DNA of 64,000 bases from NCBI GenBank assembly GCA_900547765.1, contig URIA01000001.1:1-64000 (forward strand), read 5' to 3'. Source of the DNA: an uncultured Collinsella sp. (GTDB taxonomy: Bacteria; Actinomycetota; Coriobacteriia; Coriobacteriales; Coriobacteriaceae). The translations under genes were made by a program, and so were the position numbers. This document shows positions 27,470 through 35,636 of this stretch, one piece after another (positions within the stretch are counted from its first letter, which is position 1; each line of letters begins with the position of its first letter). The notes beneath the pieces are model-generated. The model saw nothing but the letters and a program-made list of their open reading frames with translations, had not been told where the DNA came from and ran no database searches.

Positions 27470-27575
27470 CCCCTCTGCTGCACGCAAATCGGATCTACGT
27501 CCAGGGCCGTGGCGTGAGCACTATCGCCAAAAGAGGAATATCTCTGTGTAGATTACGCACAGGGAACTGCTTCTG

Positions 27576-27584
27576 TGCTATAGT
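27576..27584 (+). promoter_or_regulatory. Predicted proximal rpmB promoter (extended -10)
   Basis: TGC-TATAGT, identical to the rpsT extended -10. The predicted start lies about 48 bases before the rpmB ATG. Confidence 0.55.
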
Positions 27585-27638
27585 TCAGGCTTGTTTGTTA
27601 ACGCGACATGTTCGTTTGTCGCCCAAGGAGGGTCAGTT

Positions 27639-27827
27639 ATGTCCAAAGTTTGCGAAGTTTGCGGTAAGCACCCCGTTGCCGGTCGCTCCATCAGCCACTC
27701 TCACCGCGTCACCAACCGTAAGTTCCGCCCCAACATCCAGCGCGTCTACGTGCTCGTCGATGGTCACCGTCGCAAGATGAACGTTTGCTCCACCTGCCTC
27801 AAGTCCGGCAAGGTTGCGCGCTCCTAA
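27639..27827 (+). CDS. rpmB: 50S ribosomal protein L28
   Basis: Large-subunit protein of 62 residues. It keeps four Cys (CEVCGKHP near the start, CSTCLKSGK near the end), so it is the zinc-binding C+ form. ATG 27639 has AAGGAGGG upstream; an in-frame start at 27591 has no homologous sequence. It is a single-gene unit, one of only four plus-strand genes here. Confidence 0.96.
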   Translation: MSKVCEVCGKHPVAGRSISHSHRVTNRKFRPNIQRVYVLVDGHRRKMNVCSTCLKSGKVARS

Positions 27828-27896
27828 ATAAGGTCTTACCAACAAGTACCTCGGACTCTCCGGGTCAAAGACCTCGCGTTCACATAGAACTTACCA

Positions 27897-27926
27897 AAGG
27901 AGCCCTCCCCTACGGAGGGTTCCTTT
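27897..27926 (+). terminator. Terminator after rpmB
   Basis: AAAGGAGCCCTCC pairs with GGAGGGTTCCTTT (one G-U) and is followed by TTTTT on the plus strand. Coordinates are good to about one base. Confidence 0.9.
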
Positions 27927-27934
27927 TTGCACTC

Positions 27935-27982
27935 ATTGGGGACAGACTTACATGAGTGCTTTCACGCATTGGGGACAGACAT
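27935..27982 (+). repeat. Left inverted end of the REP-transposase element
   Basis: Contains ATTGGGGACAGAC twice, around an imperfect dyad ATGAGTG-CTTT-CACGCAT. It matches the right end at 46 of 48 positions. Confidence 0.9.
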
Positions 27983-28023
27983 GAAGCACGCATGCGACGC
28001 ACTGACTGGCTCCGGCCCCTGCC

Positions 28024-28800
28024 TCACGCAGCATCCTTCCAGCCTGCAGTTGCCTTGGTCACGCTTGTAGCGCCGATGCCGGTGATACGGGCAATTTGCT
28101 TGACCGTGAGATGCGCCCGCCTAAGCCTCAGCAGACACGCATCGCGTTCGGGGCGTGGCAGGGCTTTGAGCAGTGCAGGATCTATGCTCGGCAGAACTTC
28201 GCGCGCAACGGAAAGGGCCTCCTCATCGGGGATCCGCCGGCGTGGAAGAACCTCCATTGACCAGATGCGCCCGGCAACTTCCTCGAGATGCTCGCAATAG
28301 CAACGGGAGCCACCGACAATATCGAGCATAGGAGCCGCATCACAGATGTCAAAGGGATCATAGCCCAGCTGATACGCCTTATAGCTTGACCAGCGGTACG
28401 CATCGAGCGAGTCAAGCGCACCCTTCACGGGATTGAGATGAATATAGTCGAGCAGCTGCACCGCCTGCGTGTCCGACTCAACCGCGACCCGCGAATAGCG
28501 ATTGTCAAACAGATGTCCCGTTCTCCCCGTTTTTCCATTGAAATACTTAGCATATGCCGTCAGCGCGCACTGCATTGCCTTTGAAAGGTTGTCAAATGGG
28601 TCATCAACCATCAAATGGAAGTGATTGTCCATAAGGCACCAAGCCAACACCGCCACTTCATGGCGCGCAAACCTGTCCGAGATATCCGATAAGAAACGAT
28701 AACGGTCGGAGTCATCTTCAAAAATAATCTGTTTGGAGTTGCCGCGGTCAAAGACGTGGTAATAGCCGGTGATCGAAACGGGGCGGGCGCATCGGGGCAT
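28024..28800 (-). CDS. REP-associated tyrosine transposase (IS200-like, Y1 family)
   Basis: Single-strand DNA transposase of the RAYT type. The 258 residues show the N-terminal GYYHVFDRGN, the HUH motif as MDNHFHLMV (His-Phe-His), and DRYSRV-type sequence NRYSRVAVESDTQAVQLLDYIHLNPVKGALDSLDAYRWSSYKAY containing candidate catalytic Tyr. The C-terminal part (SVAREVLPSID...LTVKQIARITGIGATSVTKA) resembles the helix-turn-helix found in many of these proteins. ATG 28800 follows GGAGAG. The gene is intact, so the element may still be active. Confidence 0.9.
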   Translation of the reverse strand: MPRCARPVSITGYYHVFDRGNSKQIIFEDDSDRYRFLSDISDRFARHEVAVLAWCLMDNHFHLMVDDPFDNLSKAMQCALTAYAKYFNGKTGRTGHLFDNRYSRVAVESDTQAVQLLDYIHLNPVKGALDSLDAYRWSSYKAYQLGYDPFDICDAAPMLDIVGGSRCYCEHLEEVAGRIWSMEVLPRRRIPDEEALSVAREVLPSIDPALLKALPRPERDACLLRLRRAHLTVKQIARITGIGATSVTKATAGWKDAA

Positions 28801-28928
28801 AATCTCTCCTTTCAAAACTGTTCAGGCAACACCTAAAAGGAGAGAAGCAACGCGAAATGCTGAGCCTGCAACCTATTTATATCCAATAAGCGGCAATAAC
28901 AGGCCCAGAACGGCAAAATGGCAAAACG

Positions 28929-28976
28929 ATGTCTGTCCCAAATGAGTGAAAGCACTCATGTAAGTCTGTCCCCAAT
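28929..28976 (-). repeat. Right inverted end of the REP-transposase element
   Basis: Inverted copy of 27935-27982. Here the internal dyad is perfect: ATGAGTG-AAAG-CACTCAT. Confidence 0.9.
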
Positions 28977-29018
28977 AAGCGGGTAAGCGGGGAGATGCAG
29001 CAGGCAGATAGTTCTAGT

Positions 29019-29048
29019 TAAAACGCTTCATTTTATTGAAGCGTTTTA
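29019..29048. promoter_or_regulatory. Perfect dyad upstream of adhE
   Basis: TAAAACGCTTCA pairs perfectly with TGAAGCGTTTTA around TTTTAT. It could be a bidirectional terminator between the transposase element and adhE, or an operator. It lies about 45 bases before the predicted adhE -10. Confidence 0.5.
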
Positions 29049-29092
29049 GTGTGCCTTTTAGAGGAATCTGGCCGTTCACCGAATTATTTCTT

Positions 29093-29100
29093 GCTATCAT
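29093..29100 (+). promoter_or_regulatory. Predicted adhE promoter (extended -10)
   Basis: TGC-TATCAT (TG at 29092-29093), the same hexamer as upstream of rpsB. No close -35 match lies at 16-18 bases. Confidence 0.5.
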
Positions 29101-29140
29101 GCAAGGCGTAGGGTAAATCTCCGATCGCAAGGAGACACAA

Positions 29141-31789
29141 ATGGTGAAAAAGTCACCGGAAAACACTACTCCCGCAATTGTGGACAACGTAGAGGCGCTT
29201 GAGGCTAAGCTCGCTCAGATGCGAGAGGCCCAGGCGCTTTTTGCTACGTACACGCAGGAGCAGGTCGACAAGATCTTCTATGAGGCCGCCATGGCCGCCA
29301 ACAAGGCTCGTATCCCGTTGGCGAAGATGGCCATCGAGGAGACCGGCCGCGGCGTTCTTGAGGACAAGGTCATCAAGAACCACTACGCCGCAGAGTACAT
29401 CTACAACGCTTACAAGAACACCAAGACCTGTGGTGTCCTGGAGCGCGACGAGGCTTATGGCATCACCAAGATCGCCGAGCCCATCGGTATCGTGGGCGCC
29501 GTCATCCCGACGACCAACCCCACCTCCACTGCGATCTTCAAGACGCTGATCAGCCTGAAGACCCGCAACGCCATCATCATCTCCCCGCACCCGGCTGCCG
29601 CCAAGTGCACCATCGCCGCCGCCAAGCTCGTGCTTGACGCCGCCGTCAAGGCCGGCGCCCCCGAGGGTATCATCGGCTGGGTCGATGTCCCCTCCATCGA
29701 GCTGACCAACATGGTCATGCGCGACGTCGACATCATCCTCGCCACCGGTGGCCCGGGCATGGTCAAGGCCGCCTACTCCTCGGGCAAGCCCGCCTTGGGC
29801 GTTGGCGCCGGTAACACCCCGGTCGTCATCGACGACACCGCCGACGTGCTGCTCGCCGTCAACTCCATCATCCACTCCAAGACCTTCGACAACGGCATGA
29901 TCTGCGCTTCCGAGCAGTCCGTGACCGTCATCGACACCATCTATGACCAGGTTAAGGCCGAGTTCCAGAAGCGCGGCTGCTACTTCGTCAAGCAGGGTGC
30001 CGAGATGGAGGCCCTGCGTGCCGCCATGTTCAAGAACGGCGCCCTCGATCACCGCATCCCCGGCATGGCTGCCGCCAAGATCGCCGAGCTCGCAGGCATC
30101 GAGGTTCCCGCCAAGACCAAGATCCTGATCGCCGAGGTCACCTCCACCGACCCCGCCAAGGAGGAGTTCTCCCACGAGAAGCTCTCCCCGGTCCTGGCCA
30201 TGTACCACGCCAAGGACTTCCAGGAGGCCGTCGACAAGGCCGAGCACCTGGTGCTCGCCGGTGGCCCGGGCCACACCGCCTCTCTGTACGTGCACCCCGC
30301 CCAGGCCGAGAAGATCAGCCTGTTCGAGCACGTCATGAAGGCCTGCCGTATCGTCATCAATACCCCGTCCTCGCACGGCGGCATCGGTGACCTGTACAAC
30401 TTTGGCATGAAGCCGTCTCTGACCCTGGGCTGCGGCTCCTGGGGCGGCAACTCCGTCTCCGAGAACGTTGGGGTGAAGCACTTGATCAACGTTAAGACTG
30501 TGGCCGAGCGCCGTGAGAACATGCTGTGGTTCCGCGCTCCCGAGAAGGTCTACTTCAAGAAGGGTTCCACGCCCGTCGCCCTCGACGAGCTCGGTACCGT
30601 CATGGGCAAGAAGCGTGCCTTCATCGTCACCGACCAGTTCCTCTTCAAGAATGGCAACACCCGCGCCATCGAGGCCAAGCTCGACGAGATGGGCATCGCC
30701 CACGACTGCTTCTACGACGTCGAGCCCGATCCGTCGCTGCAGTGCGCACGTCGCGGCGCCAAGCAGATGGCTCTCTTTGAGCCGGACGTCATCATCGCCG
30801 TCGGCGGTGGCTCCGCTATGGACGCCGGCAAGATCATGTGGATGATGTACGAGCACCCCGAGTGCAAGTTTGAGGACATGGCCATGGACTTCATGGACAT
30901 CCGCAAGCGTATCTTCACTTTCCCCGAGATGGGCAAGAAGGCCTACTTCGTCGCCGTCCCGACCTCTTCGGGTACCGGCTCCGAGTGCACGCCGTTCGCC
31001 ATCATCACCGACAAGGAGACCGGCATCAAGTGGCCGCTCGCCGACTACGCGCTGCTCCCCAACATGGCTATCGTCGACGCCGACAACTGCATGACCGCCC
31101 CGCGCGGCCTGACCGCTGCCTCCGGCATCGACGTCATGACCCACGCCATCGAGTCCTACGTCTCCATCATGGCTTCCGACTACACCAAGGGCCTCTCCGA
31201 GCGCGCTGCTAAGCTCGTCTTCGAGAACCTGCCCTCCAGCTTCACGAACGGCGCCAAGGACCCGCACGCCCGCGAGGAGATGCACAACGCCTCCTGCATG
31301 GCCGGCATGGCCTTCGCCAACGCCTTCCTGGGCCTCAACCACTCCATGGCCCACAAGCTCGGCGCTTTCCATCACCTGCCCCACGGCCTCGCAAACGCCG
31401 TCATCCTGACCCGCGTCATGCGCTACAACGCCGCCGAGGCTCCCGTCAAGATGGGCACGTTCTCCCAGTATCCTTACCCCAACGCGCTGCACAACTACGC
31501 CGAGATGGCCAAGTACTGCGGCATCGAGGGCAAGGACGACAAGGAGGTCTTCGAGAACTTCATCACGAAGCTCGAGGAGCTCAAGGACTTCATCGGCGTC
31601 AAGAAGACCATCGCCGACTACGGTGTTGACGAGCAGTACTTCCTCGACACCCTCGACGAGATGACCGAGCAGGCATTCAACGACCAGTGCACCGGCGCAA
31701 ACCCGCGCTACCCGCTCATGAGCGAGATCAAGGAGCTCTACCTGGACGCCTACTACGGCCGCGAGCCTCAGGACTACGCCGTCTGCTAG
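29141..31789 (+). CDS. adhE: Bifunctional acetaldehyde-CoA/alcohol dehydrogenase AdhE
   Basis: Converts acetyl-CoA to ethanol with two NADH, regenerating NAD+ in fermentation; the family forms long spirosome filaments. The 882 residues contain an N-terminal aldehyde dehydrogenase (about 1-440, catalytic Cys about 255 in NGMICASEQS), a linker, and a C-terminal iron-dependent alcohol dehydrogenase (about 455-870, GGGSAMDAGK, GTGSECTPFA, FLGLNHSMAHKLGAFHHLPHG with metal His). Codon use is strongly biased to C-ending codons, a mark of very high expression. ATG 29141 follows AAGGAG. Confidence 0.97.
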   Translation: MVKKSPENTTPAIVDNVEALEAKLAQMREAQALFATYTQEQVDKIFYEAAMAANKARIPLAKMAIEETGRGVLEDKVIKNHYAAEYIYNAYKNTKTCGVLERDEAYGITKIAEPIGIVGAVIPTTNPTSTAIFKTLISLKTRNAIIISPHPAAAKCTIAAAKLVLDAAVKAGAPEGIIGWVDVPSIELTNMVMRDVDIILATGGPGMVKAAYSSGKPALGVGAGNTPVVIDDTADVLLAVNSIIHSKTFDNGMICASEQSVTVIDTIYDQVKAEFQKRGCYFVKQGAEMEALRAAMFKNGALDHRIPGMAAAKIAELAGIEVPAKTKILIAEVTSTDPAKEEFSHEKLSPVLAMYHAKDFQEAVDKAEHLVLAGGPGHTASLYVHPAQAEKISLFEHVMKACRIVINTPSSHGGIGDLYNFGMKPSLTLGCGSWGGNSVSENVGVKHLINVKTVAERRENMLWFRAPEKVYFKKGSTPVALDELGTVMGKKRAFIVTDQFLFKNGNTRAIEAKLDEMGIAHDCFYDVEPDPSLQCARRGAKQMALFEPDVIIAVGGGSAMDAGKIMWMMYEHPECKFEDMAMDFMDIRKRIFTFPEMGKKAYFVAVPTSSGTGSECTPFAIITDKETGIKWPLADYALLPNMAIVDADNCMTAPRGLTAASGIDVMTHAIESYVSIMASDYTKGLSERAAKLVFENLPSSFTNGAKDPHAREEMHNASCMAGMAFANAFLGLNHSMAHKLGAFHHLPHGLANAVILTRVMRYNAAEAPVKMGTFSQYPYPNALHNYAEMAKYCGIEGKDDKEVFENFITKLEELKDFIGVKKTIADYGVDEQYFLDTLDEMTEQAFNDQCTGANPRYPLMSEIKELYLDAYYGREPQDYAVC

Positions 31790-31806
31790 TTTTAGCACGG
31801 TTTTTA

Positions 31807-31845
31807 ACGGCGGGGGTGCACGGGTGTTTCACACACCCCCGCCGT
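31807..31845 (+). terminator. Stem-loop after adhE
   Basis: ACGGCGGGGGTG pairs with CACCCCCGCCGT over 12 bp. No T tract follows, so it may be a weak terminator or a 3'-end stabiliser allowing partial readthrough into the kinase gene 33 bases on. Confidence 0.55.
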
Positions 31846-31877
31846 CGCTTCTATCGCATCGTTGAAAGGATGCAACC

Positions 31878-32642
31878 ATGCTGCTACCCGATTCCAAGAC
31901 CGAGCTCGTCCGCCGTGGCAACAAGGTCGTTTACGACCTGGGCGACAAGATTGTCAAGGTCTTTAACGAGACCAAGCCTGTCTCCGACGTGTTCAACGAG
32001 GCTTTGAATCTTGCCCGCATCAATGAGTGCGGCATCCGCAGCCCCAAGGCTCTCGAGGTTTCCCAGCTCGAGAACGCCAACGGCTGGGCGCTCGTGACCG
32101 AGAAGGTTCCGGGCACCACCCTTGCCGAGAAGATGACTGCCGAGCCCCAGCGCTTTGGTGAGTATCTCGAGATGTTCGTCGACCTCCAGATCGAGATCCA
32201 CGGCTACACCTCCCCGCTGCTCAACCGTCAGCGCGACAAGTTCGCCCGCATGATCGACAGCCTTGATCAGCTCAATGCCACCACGCGCTACAACCTTCAG
32301 GAGCGTCTGGACGGCATGACCAAGGAGTTCAAGGTCTGCCACGGCGACTTCAACCCCTCCAACGTCATCGTCGGCGACGACGGCCAGCTCTATGTGTGCG
32401 ACTGGGCACACGCCACCCAGGGCTCCCCTGCTGCCGACGTTGCCACCACCTACCTGCTCTTCGCCCTCAACAGCAAGGATCAGGCCGAGGCCTACCTGGA
32501 GCTCTACTGCGACCGCGCCGACATGCCCATGCAGGTCGTGCGTCAGTGGACGAGCATCGTCGCCGCTTCCGAGCTCGCTCGTAAGCGCAACGTGAACGAT
32601 GAGTTCCTGAAGAACTGGATCGACGTCGTCGATTATCAGTAA
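31878..32642 (+). CDS. APH-family small-molecule kinase, substrate unknown
   Basis: Protein of 254 residues with the phosphotransferase fold. VYDLGDKIVKVF resembles the nucleotide-binding beta strands, VCHGDFNPSNVIV is the Brenner catalytic motif (H-G-D-x4-N) and YVCDWAHATQG supplies the metal-binding Asp. Aminoglycoside, choline, homoserine and fructosamine kinases share these motifs; nothing here decides between them. It lies 88 bases after adhE and shares its biased codon use, so it is probably well expressed. Resistance to aminoglycosides should not be assumed. ATG 31878 follows GAAAGGA. Confidence 0.85.
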   Translation: MLLPDSKTELVRRGNKVVYDLGDKIVKVFNETKPVSDVFNEALNLARINECGIRSPKALEVSQLENANGWALVTEKVPGTTLAEKMTAEPQRFGEYLEMFVDLQIEIHGYTSPLLNRQRDKFARMIDSLDQLNATTRYNLQERLDGMTKEFKVCHGDFNPSNVIVGDDGQLYVCDWAHATQGSPAADVATTYLLFALNSKDQAEAYLELYCDRADMPMQVVRQWTSIVAASELARKRNVNDEFLKNWIDVVDYQ

Positions 32643-32677
32643 TATCTGAGCGATTTATTTCGCATCGGAGGCACAAG

Positions 32678-32711
32678 AAAACCCCGCAGCTCATATGGGC
32701 TGTGGGGTTTT
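32678..32711 (+). terminator. Terminator after the APH-family kinase
   Basis: AAAACCCCGCAGC pairs with GCTGTGGGGTTTT (13 bp, one G-U). The stem ends in TTTT on the plus strand, with A residues on the other side, so it can work both ways. Confidence 0.88.
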
Positions 32712-32740
32712 CCTTTACCCATCGAGTTTATTCACGCAAC

Positions 32741-32787
32741 AAAATAGACTGCTCCGCATCTCTTCCTAAGAGAGATACGGAGCAGTC
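32741..32787 (-). terminator. Terminator after proS
   Basis: A long imperfect stem (GACTGCTCCG/CGGAGCAGTC plus inner ATCTCT/AGAGAT) is followed on the minus strand by ATTTTG. It faces the kinase terminator between two convergent genes. Confidence 0.8.
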
Positions 32788-32818
32788 CCGCAATTACATC
32801 TAATAGCAGAAACGTCGA

Positions 32819-34540
32819 TTAACGGCGGGCCGCCTTAACAAGCTCGGCAACCTTGGCGACGACCTCGTCAATCGCCACGTCCTCGCGCTCGCCCACGGCA
32901 CGGTCCTTGAGCTCAACGGTGCCATTCTTAAGGCCACGCTTGCCAAGCACCACCTGATACGGGAATCCCATAAGGTCGTTATCGGCAAACTTAAAGCCGG
33001 GACGCTCGTCGCGGTCGTCGACGACGACCTCGATACCCTCGGCGCACAAGCCCTCGACGATTTGGTCGCAGACGGTTGCGCACTCCTCCTTCTTGGGATC
33101 GAGCGGAATCACAGCGACCTCGTACGGGGCAACGGAAACCGGCCAGACGATACCGTGCTCGTCGTTGTGCTGCTCCACGACGGCAGCAAGCGAGCGGGAC
33201 ACGCCCACGCCGTAGCAACCCATGATAAGCGGCTTCTCCTTGCCGTCCTCGTCCATAAAGGTGGCGCCCATGGCCTCGGAATACTTGGTACCCAGCTGGA
33301 AGACCTGCGAGACCTCGATGCCGCGAGCAGCAGAGAGCGGCTTGCCGCAGTGCGGGCAGGGATCGCCGGCAACGACGGTGACCAGATCTGCCCACTCATC
33401 GACGGTAAAGTCGCGCTCGGGGCAGGCACCGGTAAAGTGATAATCGACCTCGTTGGCACCGCAGGCCCACTGCTTGGACTCGCGCAGGCTCTCGTCGCAC
33501 ACCAGACGGATGCCCTCGGGCAAGTTAACCGGTCCGATAAAGCCCTTGTGCAGACCGTAGGTCTGGAGCTCCTCGTCCGTCATCATGCGATAACCCTTGC
33601 CAAAGACATGCTCGGCCTTGCAGTCGTTGAGCTCATGATCGCCCGGGACGATGGCCACGACGGGCTTGCCCTCGGCATCGATGAGCGCCAGGGACTTGCG
33701 CGTGCCGTTCTCGGGGAACCCAAAGAACTTAGCAACGGCCTCAATGGTGCCCATGCCCGGAGTCTCGACCTTGGTAAGCGTACCGTCGCCGGGGCCCTCG
33801 GTCACGACGACCTTGGTGCTTGCAGCCTCATCATCGGCGGCAAAACCGCAGTCATCGCAATAGACGAGAGAAGCCTCGCCGGCGTCGGCCAAAGCCATGT
33901 ACTCGACGGAGGTATCGCCACCGATCTCGCCGGAGTCGGCAACGACGGGCAAGGCCTTGATGTAGCAGCGCTCGCAAATGTTAGCGTAGGCCTGCTTCAT
34001 CTTGTCATACTCCTCCTGCAAGCTCTCCTGCGTGGCGGAGAAGCTGTAGGCATCCTTCATGATGAACTCGCGACCGCGCATCAGGCCAAAACGGGGACGG
34101 AACTCGTCGCGGAACTTATCCTGGATGTGATAGAGATTCACTGGCAGCTGCTTATAGGAGCGCAGCTCGTTGCGCACCAGGGCCGTGACGGTCTCCTCGT
34201 GCGTGGGGCCCAGCACGAACTCGCGACCATGACGGTCGTCAAAGCGCACAAGCTCCTTGCCATAGGCATCGATACGGCCGGACTCACGCCACAACTCGGC
34301 ATCGACCATGATAGGCATCATAAGCTCCTGGGCGCCGGCGGCGTCCATCTCGTCGCGCACGATGTTCTCAATCTTGCGAATCGAGCGCCATGCGAGCGGC
34401 AGGTAGGAATACAGACCGGCGGCCTCCTTGCGGATCATGCCGGCACGGAGCAGCAGGCGGTGGCTGGCGAGCTCAGCGTCCGCCGGATCCTCTTTAAGCG
34501 TCGGCGCATAGAGCTTAGACATATACATTGCTCGGGTCAT
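32819..34540 (-). CDS. proS: Prolyl-tRNA synthetase (bacterial type)
   Basis: Charges tRNA-Pro. The 573 residues have class II motifs (RxE-type GREFVLGPTHEETVT, FRDEFRPRFGLMRGREFIMKDAYSF), an inserted editing domain (about 225-380) typical of the long bacterial form, and a C-terminal anticodon-binding domain. ATG 34540 follows GAGGAG inside the end of ispG, and the two genes abut. Last gene of the pyrH-to-proS operon. Confidence 0.96.
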   Translation of the reverse strand: MTRAMYMSKLYAPTLKEDPADAELASHRLLLRAGMIRKEAAGLYSYLPLAWRSIRKIENIVRDEMDAAGAQELMMPIMVDAELWRESGRIDAYGKELVRFDDRHGREFVLGPTHEETVTALVRNELRSYKQLPVNLYHIQDKFRDEFRPRFGLMRGREFIMKDAYSFSATQESLQEEYDKMKQAYANICERCYIKALPVVADSGEIGGDTSVEYMALADAGEASLVYCDDCGFAADDEAASTKVVVTEGPGDGTLTKVETPGMGTIEAVAKFFGFPENGTRKSLALIDAEGKPVVAIVPGDHELNDCKAEHVFGKGYRMMTDEELQTYGLHKGFIGPVNLPEGIRLVCDESLRESKQWACGANEVDYHFTGACPERDFTVDEWADLVTVVAGDPCPHCGKPLSAARGIEVSQVFQLGTKYSEAMGATFMDEDGKEKPLIMGCYGVGVSRSLAAVVEQHNDEHGIVWPVSVAPYEVAVIPLDPKKEECATVCDQIVEGLCAEGIEVVVDDRDERPGFKFADNDLMGFPYQVVLGKRGLKNGTVELKDRAVGEREDVAIDEVVAKVAELVKAARR

Positions 34541-35623
34541 TTATTTCTCCTCAATAAGCTTGTCGACCTCTGCCATAAGCGCGTCGACAATTTGGTCCTC
34601 AGCTACTTTACCAATGATCTGGCCATGCGAAAAGAGCAAGGCCTGACCACGTCCGCAAGCAACGCCCAGGTCGGCATCAGAAGCCTCACCGGGGCCATTA
34701 ACGGCACATCCCATGACGGCAATCGAAAGCGGCGCGGAATAGTTCTTAAGCCGCTCGGTGACCTCCTCGGCGATTGGGATGAGGTTGACCTGGCAGCGGG
34801 CACACGTGGGGCACGAGACGATCTCGGGGCCACGGCGGCGAAGGCCCAGCGACTGCAGGATGCCCCAGGCGACCGGCGGCTCCTCGACCGGGTCGGCCGT
34901 GAGCGAGACGCGCATGGTGTCGCCAATGCCCTCGGAGAGCAGAATACCCAGTCCCACAGAGCTCTTAACGGTGCCCTGGAGCTTGGTACCGGCCTCCGTC
35001 ACGCCCAAATGAAGCGGAACATGGGGGATTTCGCGCGACAGGGCACGATAGGTATCAAGCGTCGTAGACACGCTATGTGCCTTGGCGGAAAGCACGATGT
35101 TGGTAAAGCCGCGATCCTCAAAATGTTTGACGAAACGCTCGCTCGACATCACGAGTTTCTCGGGCTGCGTAAGCCCATCGCGCTCGGCGATATCCTGCTC
35201 AAGCGAGCCGGCGTTCACGCCAATGCGAATCGCGCACCCAGCGGCGCCCGCAGCATCGATCACGGCATCGACCTTGGCCCAATCGCCGATGTTGCCGGGA
35301 TTGATACGCAGCTTGGCGGCACCGGCCTCAACGGCGCCAATGGCGAGCTTATGGTTAAAGTGGATATCAGCGACAATCGGCACCGGAGACTCGGCACAGA
35401 TGGTGCGGAAACCCTCAAGCGCGGCCTCGGTGGGCACGCTCACACGCACGATATCGCAGCCAGCCTGCGCCAACGCACACACTTGCGCAAGCGTTGCCTG
35501 GGCATCAGCGGTATCGGTGCAGGTCATGGATTGGACCACCACCGGCGCGCCGCCACCGATCTGCACACCGCCCACATGCACGGGGCGCGTCAACTCGCGA
35601 GGCAAAGGATGGGATAAAGACAA
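34541..35623 (-). CDS. ispG: 4-hydroxy-3-methylbut-2-en-1-yl diphosphate synthase
   Basis: [4Fe-4S] enzyme of the MEP isoprenoid pathway that converts MEcPP to HMBPP. A TIM barrel with VQSMTCTDT, VADIHFNHKLA and RINPGNIG is followed by the cluster domain (CPTCARCQ, MGCAVNGPGEASDAD). I place the start at TTG 35623: GGGGAG precedes it by 8 bases, and the GTG at 35632 would overlap that site. This gives 360 residues, normal size. dxr lies two genes upstream, giving two MEP enzymes in one operon. Confidence 0.93.
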   Translation of the reverse strand: MSLSHPLPRELTRPVHVGGVQIGGGAPVVVQSMTCTDTADAQATLAQVCALAQAGCDIVRVSVPTEAALEGFRTICAESPVPIVADIHFNHKLAIGAVEAGAAKLRINPGNIGDWAKVDAVIDAAGAAGCAIRIGVNAGSLEQDIAERDGLTQPEKLVMSSERFVKHFEDRGFTNIVLSAKAHSVSTTLDTYRALSREIPHVPLHLGVTEAGTKLQGTVKSSVGLGILLSEGIGDTMRVSLTADPVEEPPVAWGILQSLGLRRRGPEIVSCPTCARCQVNLIPIAEEVTERLKNYSAPLSIAVMGCAVNGPGEASDADLGVACGRGQALLFSHGQIIGKVAEDQIVDALMAEVDKLIEEK

Positions 35624-35636
35624 TCCAAACACTCCC

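Larger units (their letters stand above)
27935..28976. mobile_element. REP-associated transposase element with inverted ends
   Basis: A 1042-bp unit. An IS200-like transposase gene is enclosed by 48-bp inverted repeats that match at 46 positions. Each end contains a small hairpin, as expected for Y1 transposases that recognise structured single-stranded ends. I see no target-site duplication, which is normal for this class. Confidence 0.85.

Noticed and set aside
29019..29048. Rex operator upstream of adhE
   Set aside because: The dyad TAAAACGCTTCA/TGAAGCGTTTTA lacks TTGTGAA half-sites.
29153..31798. 881-codon open frame antisense to adhE
   Set aside because: It mirrors adhE exactly and exists because highly biased C-ending codons remove stops from the opposite strand. 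The protein is low-complexity Val/Leu/Gly/Asp/His and has no ribosome site.
31878..32642. Aminoglycoside-resistance gene
   Set aside because: The kinase motifs are shared by many metabolic kinases, the codon use is native and the location next to adhE does not suggest acquired resistance.
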